In this document: positions 12,701 to 23,380 of the stretch, piece after piece
Numbering within the stretch: position 1 is the first letter of the stretch
Layout: each line of letters begins with the position of its first letter
Origin: Trifolium pratense
Taxonomy: Eukaryota > Streptophyta > Magnoliopsida > Fabales > Fabaceae
Assembly (NCBI RefSeq): GCF_020283565.1
Contig: NC_060063.1
Span: 26,280,777 to 26,344,776, forward strand
Length of the DNA: 64,000 bases
Direction: 5' to 3'
Translations under genes and position numbers: made by a program
The notes under the pieces: generated by a model
What the model saw: the letters and a program-made list of their open reading frames with translations, nothing else
Told to the model about the DNA's origin: nothing
The model's database searches: none

Positions 12701-13179
12701 ATGATGATGAAGATGCACCAATAGACCATGATCCATACGGTGAAACACCACCTATTTATAGGCGTTATAGAAATTTGACTGATATGGATCGTTCTGATGG
12801 TTCACTACTTAACAGTGGAGGAGATGTGTCACATTCTAGATCAAGAAGAGGTAAAAGGAAACAAAATGTTCCACTTGAAGATTCTTCTTCTTCTAGTATT
12901 GCTCAAAGTTTTAGTGACTTTGGGATTGGTGATTCTTCTCAAAATAGTCAACAATCTTATCCGCCTATTTATCAATATCCTTATTTCAACTCATATAACC
13001 AATATGCAAGTGATCAAGCTCCTTCCAACTACCAACAAGCAATGAATTACCAAGATCCTTATTATGAACAATCAAGTGATGGATTTTTTGGTTATGTCTT
13101 TGGGCAAGGAGCTACACAAGATGATAGCCAGAGTGAAAGTACAAGTAATGCTCCTCCACGTCATTCCACCATGTGGTAA
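9741..13179 (+). pseudogene. hAT transposase (BED, DUF659, hAT C-terminal domain), frameshifted by internal duplication
   Basis: The ATG is at 9741. A BED-type zinc finger lies at residues 20-60 (CELC...H..H). Inferred exons end at 11687 and then run 11790-11926, 12016-12091 and 12197-13179. These junctions keep the frame, follow GT-AG and rebuild the family motif AGYFLNP. DUF659 holds CDGWTDG near 10575 and VVTDNEA near 11065. The dimerisation region (SWWGYYG, ATNCERNWS) is at 12197-12400, followed by an acidic Gly/Asn/Ser-rich tail. A 368-bp duplication (10269-10636 repeated at 10637-10938) shifts the frame and ends the first part at 10652. The second copy lacks 66 bp that hold CDGWTDG, so the downstream frame has no first catalytic Asp. 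Confidence 0.9.
10269..10938 (+). repeat. Tandem duplication inside the hAT transposase
   Basis: Copy 1 is 10269-10636 and copy 2 is 10637-10938. They are almost identical except for a 66-bp deletion in copy 2, between GCAATGGATA and TCAACCATTC. The 368-bp period is not a multiple of three, which breaks the reading frame. Confidence 0.9.
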
Positions 13180-13937
13180 AAAGTATCATGTAAGTTATAT
13201 TTTAAAAAATTTAAATTTATATTCAGTTAATTTTTATGATGGGAAATATAAATACTCTTGAGTTATTAAGATATTTGATTATTAATTTTTCTTTCTATTT
13301 TTTTCAGCTAAGACCATATATTTATATGGAGACAAATATGATGTTGCTTTTCAAAGTCAAAATTGCAACTTAGTGCATTTATCTATTTGTGATGTATTAA
13401 TTGTATTAGTATTTGCATAAACAATTATGAATGTTATTTATGTTAATGTTTCTTCCATTCAAGTCAAGGTTATATTATTCATAAATAAGACACAATGTCT
13501 TAAAAATGAATTAAAATTGATATAGAATTATAAGTAAAAGATATATAAGGAATTACAATAATTATAGTATTTTTTTGTGTTTGTGCGGATAAAAAATTAT
13601 TTCACGCTGCAACGGTTGCAATTGCATCGCAGTGTCTGCATTAGCCGCAATCGCAACACCTGCAACCGCAACCGCATCCACGACCGCAACCGCAATTTAA
13701 AACCTTGAAGAGACCTGTTATGCAAAACATTAAAATGGTAACCACCAAAGATATATAGAAAAGATTTTACTTCTAGTTTAAGAAATTTGTGTGATGAAGA
13801 CACCTGTTATGCAGGAAAAAGAAATGCAGGTACAAGTTCATTGAATTCTATCTCACCAATTTTTTTTCCCACTGGTTTATATACATCACTTTCACAACAC
13901 AAATTTCTCATCAAACAAATTTCTGTTTCTACTGCTG

Positions 13938-13941
<4 letters not shown>

Positions 13942-13968
<27 letters not shown>
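13942..13968. repeat. (TA)n microsatellite
   Basis: About 13 TA dinucleotides in a row. The neighbouring stretch 13830-14250 holds no other feature I can name. Confidence 0.85.
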
Positions 13969-13973
<5 letters not shown>

Positions 13974-14250
13974 CACTTTTGGTGTTCTTACCTATTAGCT
14001 GAAGTCTAAGAACGAGAAGAGGAAGAAGAAGAAATGAGCGATGCGTGTACAAGTCAACAAGGTTGTCACAAAAAAATAAAAAATAGTTCCCCCTCCTGAA
14101 TTAGTCAGATGTCCTTGCGATTCAAAACCTCGAAAATATGTATTTTTCTTCTTTTAGTCTCAACCTCTCTCTCAACTTATGTATACTATTTTTTTAAACT
14201 GTTTTAGTTTTGGAATGATCTAAAATGTTGTTATTTGTTTGATTTTTTAG

Positions 14251-14587
14251 ATAGGAAAACATCACACGGCATAAATGTTTCATGTAATAGGAAATGAGCC
14301 TAGAGATGAAGTTGAAGTTTATACATGGATGGATGCTACTCTAAAAGAAATAAACCATGTTTGTATATTCATTTAATCTGAGTTTTGTTTTTCTTTTTCA
14401 AAATCCCTACATTTTATTCCAATTATTTGAAGCAGCTTTTGGATTAGCTTATATGCTTATGCTCGTTTTAAATGTATATTTGGTATAGGTCAAACTTAAG
14501 GTTCATCATATTGCAACGAGAAGAAATGCAAAGTTCTCGCTTGCTACTGTGTCTCGTAATAAAAAATTTAATTACGAAGTTCGAAAG
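14251..14587 (+). pseudogene. SAP18-like pseudogene (two internal exons)
   Basis: Exon 14251-14358 follows an AG acceptor and translates as IGKHHTA, a TAA stop, then GNEPRDEVEVYTWMDATLKE. Exon 14489-14587 gives VKLKVHHIATRRNAKFSLA and ends VRK before GT. Order, spacing and length match the middle of plant SAP18, the Sin3/HDAC-associated protein (GKEP.DEV.IYTW.DATL.EL, then VKEV...ARRRNA.LSFA). The in-frame TAA, weak first exon and absent last exons make this a broken copy. Retained introns show that it is a genomic duplicate, not a processed copy. Downstream it abuts a MITE. Confidence 0.7.
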
Positions 14588-14638
14588 GTAAATCTCCTCT
14601 ATTTATTTCTCATGTTTTTTTAATGGTGAATAATATTA

Positions 14639-14927
14639 TACACTACTTCCGTCCCTAATTATAAGATCATGTTTGACCACTACACGTACGCCAATCAACA
14701 ATTTTAAAATTTAATAAAAATTGAATAAGATTTTATATATTAATATTTATATTCTCATTATAAAAATTTAATATTTTGAAAATACTCATCAAAATAAATT
14801 GAACAAGATCTTATATATTAACATTTATATTTATTTATATATTATTAAAAAAATACGGTCAAAACAAGGTAAATGAATAGTACATTTTTGTTAAACAGAG
14901 TCTTATAATTAGAGACAGAGATAGTAT
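14639..14927. mobile_element. Stowaway-like MITE
   Basis: The left end CACTACTTCCGTCCCTAATT is mirrored at the right by TAATTAGAGACAGAGATAGT. TA lies on each side, as expected for Tc1/mariner-derived Stowaway elements (cf. the CTCCCTCCGTCCC consensus). It contains AT-rich sequence only. A matching end fragment, GGAACGGAGGGAGTA, occurs alone at 15503-15517. Confidence 0.7.
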
Positions 14928-15732
14928 AAAATACAAAAATAGTACAAAAAAAACATGAAAAAGAGTTGTGTTTTGGTTTTTTAGTTGTTTACGATATGAT
15001 TTTTTATGCACTATGATGGGTCAAATCGGATGTTATATTAAGGGACAGTAGGCGGGAGATTTCTTTCCACGTTAGGCGGGAGACTTGAGGAAAATGCCAC
15101 AATTTAAGTGTTTTTCCCATTTTACCCCTGCAAAGCCGTTGTGAAAAAAATGTAGCCAGTAGTGCTCTCTCTATAGCCAATACTAATTTCTTTGCATTTC
15201 TCTCTTCTTCTCACTCATCTCTCGTTCTCGTTCCCCACCAGTGCGCTTCCCTCCGTCGTCAACCTTGGAGGCGCCACCGTACCTTCTCCTCTCAGAACTG
15301 TTCCGCCACTATACGGCCCCTACATTTATTGGTTAGTAGCTAGCTATTGCTCTTTGTTCAAGTTTTTTCTGAAATCAAATCTAGGGTTTTGTTATTGTTT
15401 CGTTAAATGATGAATTTTGTGCAAATTTAGGGTTTTGTTCTTGTTTTGGTGTTCCTTAGAGTATTTGGACTAAATTTTAAACCAAATTGTTGCTTATATT
15501 TTGGAACGGAGGGAGTATTGTTGGAGCAATTGTTGACCTGTTTGTTCCTCAAAACATAGTTGTCATGATTCAGACATGTTTAGAAAATATCTCGTAGGAT
15601 TGTGTATGTATGAATGTACATTCATTGAGTGCTTTCAATTTGTAGATAAATGTTTTCCACAAGATATCAATTGTACTCCTAAAATTGAATGTTTTTTATT
15701 AATGTTTACAGGGAATTTTTCATTCAAGGAAA

Positions 15733-17300
15733 ATGAAGCGTGGTGGTTCAAATATTGGCGTCGTCAACGTTACCAATAGCAATGACAGTGATGAATTGGA
15801 TCCAGAATACGCACTATTCCTTAATTCTGTGACGATTCTTGATGGCAATGACGATTATATGCATGTTAAGAATACCACAAACACATCCCAGGAGGAGAAT
15901 ATGAGTAATTCTTCTGATTCGGATCTAATTATTGATGACAATGAGGATTATGACGATTCTCAATTTAGGACAAGACTTATGGAACGTCTTAACAAGCCTT
16001 ATGACCATGAAGAGTATAAGAACCTTATAAGCAAATTATGTGACACAAATCAAAAGGAACGCCACTTCAAACAACGGCCGAGGGTGGTTGAATCATATCA
16101 CTCGAAAGGTTTCACGACACCGTATTGTGAAACCTACCCTGGTAGGTCCATATTTTCTCTGTAGTCAAGGTAGTTCATGGTGCCTTTTAAACATGGGATC
16201 ATTCTTTTACTGACTAGTAATAATTTATAATCATCACTAAATTTGGGTTAGATTTTGCTGAAAGAACATCATTTGGGTCTATATTCTAATTTGTGGTTGG
16301 TTTGTGCATGTTTTTTGGTAGCTTCTACTACGTCTATTAGATTTTTAACTTCTATTCTCATTATCGCCCAACTCTTTCTATGTTCAATCTGATTTGAGGC
16401 CTATATCAAATAATTTGTTTCATAATTGTGCAGATATAACCAAAGCTATTGCTAAGGTGTCCACGGAAAAGCCTAGAGTTTTGTTTCTCTTACGCGGATT
16501 TTTTTTCTGGTTGGAAGTAAGTCAATAAAGTTATGTTCACATAATTTGCATTATTCGATCCTTATCGTGTATGAAGAATATTTTGCCGTAGTAGGTATGT
16601 ATCAGGTTGAGTCGAATCAGTCTCTTGCAAATTCAATGGCAAGAGATATAATGCACCGGGTTGCCCCTTTGAAGCAATATTTTTATAAACTATGTTGCTT
16701 TAGGCATTCAACAGGCGTGATTTATGAGATTGAACCAACTCAATATTGTGGAATATGGTTAACATGGTGGTGATGAGTTTTTATGGCTTCAAATTTAGAG
16801 CACTTTCTTTCTGGTTATGTTTTTTATCCTTAGAGCTATGGTAGCTCTTGAAATGAGCCATAGTCTAACACTCTAACTCTAACTATATAGGTAGACGATT
16901 TTTTTGGGGTTTGATTGTTCGCCTATGACAATGAATCCCCTATGGTATTCTTTTCATACACATGGATCCAAGGATCCAACCTAAGAATATTGTCTATTTA
17001 GTAGTTTTAAGTTATGATTATTTGTGACCTTGCATATTCTCATGGAATCCACTAGATTATTGTACAGTTCTGTTTGGTGCATTGTTTCATAGTAATTCAA
17101 CTTTTGATATTTTTGTTTCTAAGACAGGTGAATATGTGAGTGTCTTGTATACATCTTTTGCTAACTGTTGTGAATTGCTCGCGATGGAAGTTTTATCTTG
17201 ATGTACTTTTATCTGTCCATTTTTGCAGAACGTGAGCCACATGGGATCATTTCAGCCTTGGCATGATGAATTGTGTTTGGAGTTATTGCGAAAAATGTAA
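15733..17300 (+). CDS. Uncharacterised plant protein, 187 residues, three coding exons
   Basis: Coding exons are 15733-16141, 16434-16516 and 17229-17300. All introns are GT-AG and the frame is kept across both junctions. A CT-rich 5' leader at about 15140-15330 and an acceptor at 15711 suggest a 5' UTR intron just before the ATG. The N-terminal half is acidic and Ser/Asp/Asn-rich (residues 15-85) and likely disordered. The middle (FRTRLMERLNKPYDHEEYKN) looks helical. The C-terminus holds a compact motif split over the last two exons: RVLFLLRGFFFWLE, then NVSHMGSFQPWHDELCLELL. I do not recognise a named domain. The ending resembles a small plant-specific family of unknown function, from memory only. 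No signal peptide is evident, and the short hydrophobic FLLRGFFFWL is not a convincing membrane span. Confidence 0.65.
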
Positions 17301-17489
17301 AATTGGAGTCTCATATATGTAGGATTAGGAAGCAATGGTATCAAATCTGCAGAGGCAACAATGTTTGTGTACAATTAAACTTTTCACTGAACCATATATT
17401 GTGCAGTTTGTAGTGTAAGAGTTATTTCCAAAATATATAAACTTGTTGTAATAGTGTTTATAACTATTAATAATCAAAATTATATTAGT

Positions 17490-17640
17490 GTTATTGAATG
17501 TGTTCTAGTGGTTGAGCAATGAATGGGGCGACCTGCATGTGCATGGTTCGATTCCCGTAACTGCAAGAGATATGCATGCCAACACACTAGGAGAGCAATT
17601 ATGAATTTATTTCAAACTGAATACATCAATAACTGTTATG
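17490..17640 (+). repeat. SINE-like, tRNA-related repeat
   Basis: TTCTAGTGGTTGAGCAATG (box A-like) is followed about 35 bp later by GGTTCGATTCCCG (box B-like). This fits the tRNA-derived head of a plant SINE. It is not a functional tRNA because no cloverleaf or acceptor stem closes. The body and tail are unclear. The rest of 17301-18500 is the 3' side of the preceding gene and AT-rich DNA without a gene I can support. Confidence 0.35.
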
Positions 17641-18500
17641 AAGGGAAGTTTGTTTTCCTCAAGTAATAGTCATTTTCTCTATAAATAGAGAAACATGGAT
17701 ACGTAAATCACTACAAGGTGATCAAAGTATCCTGCAGGGTATTCGCCGTATATCCCAATTGCATCCAATACACATTATTAGTGGGGGCGAATAGAACCTA
17801 AAGGTTAGTGTGAAAACACGTTTTGATTCTTTACGTGCATCCGCATCTTCTTTGTTCAAGTGTTGCAGTATCTTCCCCAACAAATCTCCAACATGTAGTA
17901 TCTGAGAGTTAAAGTTACTTTCTTATTAGCTATTGGAGGAAGAAAACCATATATTTTGAGTGCTTTTTCGTATTTTAATTTTTTGCAAATGTTCATTTTG
18001 TTTCTTTTGCTGCACCTTAAGAATAAGAGGAAGAGATGGTTATTAGGGCTTATTAACAATTAGACTAAATGTCTAAGGACAAGGTGATGTGAACTTGAAT
18101 TTATCGGTCAAAATGGCATGTCTTTTGTCAGTCAAAGAGAGTTGGCATAGAAGGCTTGGAAATTATAGTAGTACCCCCTTTCATTTTGTGGTGGTAGTGA
18201 TGGATACAGACAAAGTAGCAGGACAAGAAGCTGTCAAACTTATGTTACAAGAGAACTTCACTAATTATGAGAAATACTTTTATAGGCACAGACTTAAATA
18301 ATTAGTCTCAGGTACACTCACATACAATTAATTTGTGATTGTGCCCAAATAAAAAAATGATTTGTGTATGTGTGCCAAATAAAATTAATTTGTGATTGTG
18401 TTCATAGAAGAATGCCTCATTAACTCTTGAAATGCGTAAAAGGGACAAAATTATCATATTCCTTTTCACAACTAACTCGTTCGCAGATCAAGGGACAAAT

Positions 18501-18979
18501 GGTGCGTTTGTTTTAACTTAAAAAAAAAAATTCTTTGTATTTTTAAAAATGATTTTTATAATAACTTGATTAAAAATAGTAATAGTGATTTTAAATTCTT
18601 TGTTAAAAAAATAGTTATTTTAAATTCATCTTTTTATAAATAAGAAGAGTTATTTTGATATTCAATAACTTAAATATTCATGTTAGATATTTTAACTTAA
18701 TAAAAATCACAATTTTAAAAAAATATATCTCTCAAAAATAATTTTTATGAAGAGTTATTTAAAGTAGTTTTTTTTTTTAGAGATTCTTTTTGAAATTTTA
18801 TGATCCAAAAAAATTTGTAACAAAATGACGAAATACAAAATGACATTTTAAGATAAACTATTTAAACCGATTTTTCATTTGAAGCTTTTATAAAAAAAAT
18901 TGTGTTAAAAAACTTTTAACAAAAAAAAAAAAACACTACAAAAATCATTTTAAAAAAAAAAACCAAAACCAACGCGCCC
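18501..18979. mobile_element. AT-rich MITE-like element
   Basis: The left end GGTGCGTTTGTTTTAACTT and the right end, reverse-complemented, GGGCGCGTTGGTTTTGGTT are similar and enclose very AT-rich DNA with TTTTAAA words. The target-site duplication is unclear, so the superfamily is unassigned. Confidence 0.5.
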
Positions 18980-19028
18980 AAAATTGCATGAATCTTTAGG
19001 AAATCTCCCCACATACATATTGCATATA

Positions 19029-19240
19029 GGTCCCGTTTGGATTAACTTATTTTTTGAGCTCATGCAAACAACTTATGCAACATAAATTATGTTTTATGCT
19101 ATTTTATAAGTTCACACTAGTGAAAATTGTATTTTTATAAGCTATTTTCCCATAAACTACCTTGACAAACTTATAATAATACGTAAAAATTACATAAGTT
19201 GTTTGCATAAGCTCAAAAATAAGCTAATCCAAACGGGACC
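19029..19240. mobile_element. 212-bp MITE with long inverted repeats
   Basis: The left end GGTCCCGTTTGGATTAACTT is mirrored by AAGCTAATCCAAACGGGACC on the right. The arms extend about 45 bp, including CAAACAACTTATG against CATAAGTTGTTTG. ATA flanks both sides, so a 3-bp duplication is possible. Related sequences occur at 38458-38528, 62265-62462 and 62846-63070. Confidence 0.8.
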
Positions 19241-19383
19241 ATAGTCTCCCTAACAATATATTAAGCACATCAATTTCAAAAAAAAAAAATCACAATCAAT
19301 TTTCCTAGAAATCGAGTTTTAAATAAGAGAATAGATTTGAAACTGAATAAATAGAAATCGAGTTTTAATTTGAAAAGGAAACT

Positions 19384-20741
19384 CATAGATAAACCAGATT
19401 CACATTTTTTCAAAGGAAATCGAGCATAAAATCAAATAAATAAAAAAGCAAAAGTTGTGGGATATCTTTCTTATTGTGAATACTTGGAACAAAATTTGTT
19501 TGATGGTTGGTACCCCGAAATCATGAAAGGTTTAATTAGAAAAAACCATTTTTTTAATCCTAATCTCTTAAATTTTTGGATAATTTTTTAAGTTTGACAC
19601 CAAATCTCAACAATTAAAATCAATTAATCACACGGCTCAAAATATTTGATTTAAAAAATATAAAATTAACCAAGAAATCACCACGTGACTTTTTCACTCT
19701 TTTATTTCTCTCTTGAGGTTTTGCCCCACCGCCAAAAAATAGAGGACGTCGCCGTCATCACGTCGATAATATCTGGTTTTCTAATGACCATGTATATTCA
19801 TTATTCATGAGAGAAGAGAAATAAACCCACGTAATTTACTTCATGATATCACAAAGCCAATTTGAAAAAACCAAGAAAAAACACCAAGAAAGAGGAGCCA
19901 GACAAAAAAGCCCGAGCTAACAAAATTTGTTCCTTCAAAGCACATAATGTCTTATTGTAGTCTCTTAATTGTACAAAATTGTTTCATACTCCAATAATCG
20001 ATTAGTTTTTCCTAAAATTTCTAAAACTTTAATCTTTCGAGGAGAAAGAACATAAAACAAAAATCATAAAATTGGAAACTGAAAACACTCGCATATAAGA
20101 ATACGCAGTAAGCTTCAATGACGGACGGAGGAGAGGGACTACAGAGGAGAGGGATAAACCCTTTCTGGTGGTTAAGCGAGGAAGACGATGATGAATAAGA
20201 TCTCCATCAAAACGATGCACGACGGTGAACGGTGATGCTGCTTGTGTCCTGTTATAAACAACGGATTGTGACGGTGGGTCAATAACAATCGATAGCAAGT
20301 CGTCCGATGTGAATTGAAGATGAGATTTGCTGACAGTGGGTAAAAGGAAGTTTGTATTGACGGTGGGGAAGAGGAAATATAGCGTAATCACAAAGATGAA
20401 AGTTGGGAGAGATGGTCACGTCCTAGTGTTAAGTGAATAAATCTAAGTCGTCTGATTAATTGGTTTAAACGGTTGAGATTTGGTGTCAAACTTAAGTTTG
20501 ACACTTGGTGTCAACGGATCCCGACTCTTATAACATTATAAAAAAAAATATTTACTGAAACTTAGATGTTAGAGTATTTAATATAGGATGAATTAAATGT
20601 GAACTTTAAGCATTATAAGTTCAAGATAAAAATAACAATATTAGGACATAAAAATCAAATTTCAAGCTCATTTATTGTGAATAAACTTTTTATAATGTTC
20701 TAATAAACATATTTTGCCTTTGCTATTCCTTTATACTTCTT
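19384..20741 (+). repeat. Host flank, copy A (also at 38529-38960)
   Basis: 19384-19589 and 20526-20741 match 38529-38735 and 38748-38960 almost base for base. This copy carries a 0.9-kb TIR element that the other lacks. It ends ...TTTATACTTCTT. A 23-bp stretch then leads directly into the LTR at 20765. That stretch starts GTGAATAAACTTTTTAT, repeating a word already present at 20677-20693. Confidence 0.85.
19590..20523. mobile_element. TIR element, superfamily unassigned
   Basis: AAGTTTGACACCAAATCTCA at 19590 is mirrored at 20472-20493, and similarity extends to about 45 bp (..CAATTAATCACACG). A further 30 bp at the right, with AAGTTTGACACTTGGTGTCA, may be a second end. The equivalent place in the sister flank at 38735-38748 is empty, which proves insertion or loss. 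The contents (19740-20430) show no convincing gene. The minus-strand frame 20391-20029 has no recognisable domain. Confidence 0.7.
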
Positions 20742-20764
20742 GTGAATAAACTTTTTATGCCTCT

Positions 20765-22977
20765 TGTAACGACCCAAATTTATTATTCACTATTTAAGTG
20801 TTTAATTATTTGGTGATGTGGTTTTTAAGTAAGATAGTAACTTTATGTTATTTATCGAGAGTTTTAGTTAACGCGCGAGTTAGTGAGAGTTAACGCAAGT
20901 TGGGCCAAGCTATTGGGCTTGAGGCCCAATGGGCCTTGGCATGTGAGGGGCGCCCATATAGGGCAAGGTAGAGAGAGAAATATCATTATTTCTCTTGTTC
21001 TTTGGAAGTAGAGAGAAGGAAGAGCATGGGTGAGCTAGGGCAAGAGCTTGGAGGAGGGATTCGATGAGCAATCTTCGTGAGTTCGTCGATCCAAGGTAAG
21101 AGAGTAGATTTCATATTCGTGGGTGACTCGAGGAAGGGGAGAATGTCGATTTCTCCTCACCCGAACTTCCTCCACCCCATTTTCGTTTTAGTTTGGATGG
21201 ATTTTCTTAATGGAAATCGATTCTAAGGTTCATAACATGTTTAACATGCTCTTATCATGATGTATGAACGAATCTAATGGTTAAAAACGAGATTTATAAA
21301 GGATTAAACTCAAGAACTTTGTGTTCTTGAGAGTTTTGAGTAAAAGTGTTAAATCTCTACTTTTTCGTAGTAAAAATGGTAGATCGGTGAAATGAACCGT
21401 CCTTTTGTGTTTAGATATGTTTGTTGCACTTGAATACAAACTCATTTGGGGTTTATAACATGAAAAATGGGATTTTTGGGTGAATTTGGGTGGAAATCGC
21501 ATGTTTTGAGCAGTTCTGGCAGGAGCTGTTCGCTACAGCTCGCTGCAGCTCGCTACGAGCAGGTGAGCCACTGGTGTGGTTCGCTGAAGCTCGCTGACCT
21601 TCGCTTAGCGAACAGCTCGCTACAGCTCGCTAAGGCTCGCTTAGCCACCGTGTCAGCACAGCACTTTGCTGTTTTGGAATTTGAATGACTTTGAGGGTTC
21701 TAACATGTTATATTATGTATTTTACCCAGTTTTTCGAGTAGATTCCGATTCCGGAGTTTGTTTTATGATAAAATGTATGCTTAATACACTTTACTTATAT
21801 TATTAGTATTGTGTTAAAAATGTGAGTAAATGCATGATATATGAATATGCATGAATGTTGATGAATTGTTGATTATATGTGTGGAATATAATTGTTGTTG
21901 ATTGTGTTGATGATGTTTGTTAAAATGTCAAAGAAGTATATTAAGGTGTTAATTAACTTAATAAAGAAGTATATCGAATTATGTTATTCGATAAAGAAGG
22001 ATATTAAGGTATAGTGTTATCTTAATAAAGAAGTAATGTTGGATAATGTTCCACATTAGTAAATGAAGAGCTTAATGCTATTGATTGTGAGTGAATTCAT
22101 GAAATACATACATGCATTCATGAATATATGTGATATTGGATATTCCAATAAAGAAGGATATCGGATTATATTTATCCGATAAAGAAGGATATTAGAGGTG
22201 AGATACTCTAATAAAGAAGATGGTACCACATGCATTAGATATGTCTAGGGGGCATAGCATGAAGATTGTGGCATTAGATTGCATTAGGATATGTGTACAT
22301 TATTTGATATTTGATATGTGACACATATGTTTGGAATTTGTGATAATTGTCTATGTGTGTTAAACTTGTTGTATGTGTTGATTGTCCGATGATTTTAAAT
22401 GTAATTGGCTCCAATATCTTGTGAATTATGATTGATATTTGATTATAACTTGTGTAACTTATAATTAAATGAAGTATGAGTGCAATTAGGTTATAACTCC
22501 TAATTTGATGTGATTAATGAAGTATATGCATGAGTTAGACTATGTATGATTTGTGATGAAGTGTTTAAGTATCATTTACTTACACTTGTATATTCTTGAG
22601 TATGTTATCTAACTCTCTTTTATGTGTTATGTGCTGGACCGTTGGGGGTCCAGATTTTACAGGTTATGTGTGTTTCGTTGTTCGAGTCTTTGGTGACGCT
22701 CCGCTCTGATTGTGACACGGGAAAAGGGGTTGTATATAGTATATAGAGTCATTCATGACTCATGTATCTAGATTGGAAAAATGTATCTTTTATAAGGAAA
22801 TTTATATTGTATAAAACGAGTTTTTTATTAAATAATCATGTTAGTATTATTTTGTAAAGAGGAGTGTAATACCTAGAACTAATATTCTATAACTTAAATT
22901 GCAATTTTCCGTTGCGTATTTTGTAAAAGATTTAATAAAGGTAGAATTACATTAAAATAATGGGTTCGGGTGTTACA
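20765..22977 (+). repeat. First LTR of the outer element
   Basis: This 2213-bp LTR has TG...CA ends. It contains a TCGCTACAGC-rich cluster at 21525-21650 and a hairpin array at 21931-22221. No open frame of note. Confidence 0.9.
21931..22221 (+). other. Hairpin array in the outer LTR
   Basis: Seven short inverted repeats each lie just before a TAAAGAAG-type word. Arms include ATCGAAT/ATTCGAT (21973-21992), ATCGGAT/ATCCGAT (22160-22180), ATTAGAG/CTCTAAT (22191-22212), ATTGG/CCAAT (about 22135-22149) and TTAAGGTA/TATCTTAA with one G-T pair (22004-22025). Arms differ in sequence yet remain complementary. Function is unknown. Confidence 0.6.
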
Positions 22978-22979
22978 AT

Positions 22980-22994
22980 TGGTATCAGAGCCCC
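22980..22994 (+). other. Primer-binding site of the outer element
   Basis: TGGTATCAGAGCCCC starts 2 nt after the LTR and matches the 3' end of initiator tRNA-Met as used by many plant LTR elements. The same site recurs at 37388 after the second LTR. Confidence 0.85.
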
Positions 22995-23290
22995 GTTGTC
23001 TTCGGACTGTGTGGGTTATGTGTCGATCAGAGCAGGTCTGTGCAGTCAGACCAAGTGAGTGTTGTGTGTCAGTCGTTTTGTCTAACGATTTTGTTGTGTT
23101 AGTTTTGTGAAATCACTTATGTTGTTCATTTAGGAACTATGAGTGGTGTGAATTGGATTAATCGATCCATTCTTTTGTTGAGTAATGGTGTGAGTACTAT
23201 ACTCCTATGTTTATAATAGTTGTATATGCGTAGAGTTTAACCTTTTTGTAGTTTAAACTTGATGGATTGATGCTTATTGCTAATTGTTGA

Positions 23291-23380
23291 TGATCCGGCA
23301 TGATATAAAACTGCATGTGATGATCCGGCATGATATAAAACTGCATGTGACGATCCGGCATGATATAAAACTGCACGTGG
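23291..23380 (+). repeat. Three tandem 30-bp repeats
   Basis: The unit TGATCCGGCATGATATAAAA plus CTGCATGTGA occurs three times. The same array is at 37700-37789. The core CCGGCA.GAT.TAAAACTG also appears in the LTR of the inner element near 28207. Confidence 0.9.

Larger units (their letters stand above)
8275..13707 (+). mobile_element. hAT DNA transposon with full-length structure, 5433 bp
   Basis: The terminal inverted repeats begin CAAGGTTTTAAATTGTGG on the left and CAAGGTTTTAAATTGCGG on the right (reverse complement). They are flanked by a perfect 8-bp duplication AAGAGACC at 8267-8274 and 13708-13715. Both subterminal regions (8290-8460, 13600-13700) are packed with ACCGCA/TGCGGT words in both orientations, as expected for hAT transposase binding arrays. 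The interior encodes a BED-finger/DUF659/hAT-dimerisation transposase on the plus strand. The perfect duplication suggests insertion that is not very old. The transposase itself is broken. Confidence 0.95.
7343..13830 (+). repeat. Tandem repeat units of about 110 bp, split by two hAT insertions
   Basis: The words TTTGTGTGATGAAGAGAC, ATGCAGGAAAAAGAAATGCAG and TAGAAAAGATTYTA-TTCTAGTTT recur at 7343-7391, 8202-8274, 13716-13803 and 13797-13830. Taking out the two hAT elements leaves about two and a half head-to-tail units next to the LINE relic. Confidence 0.65.

Noticed and set aside
12458..12751. Minus-strand frame rich in histidine
   Set aside because: It is the complement of the GATGATGGTGG-rich tail of the hAT transposase, not a gene.
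17500..17570. Possible tRNA gene
   Set aside because: Box A/B-like words only; no acceptor stem. Treated as a SINE-like repeat.
18089..18301. 70-codon plus-strand frame
   Set aside because: No domain, no exon context, and length expected by chance.
20029..20391. 120-codon minus-strand frame
   Set aside because: It lies within a TIR element and has no recognisable motif or supporting splice signals.
23291..23380. CRISPR-like direct repeats
   Set aside because: The three units are contiguous with no spacers and lie in a plant retrotransposon, so this is an ordinary tandem repeat.
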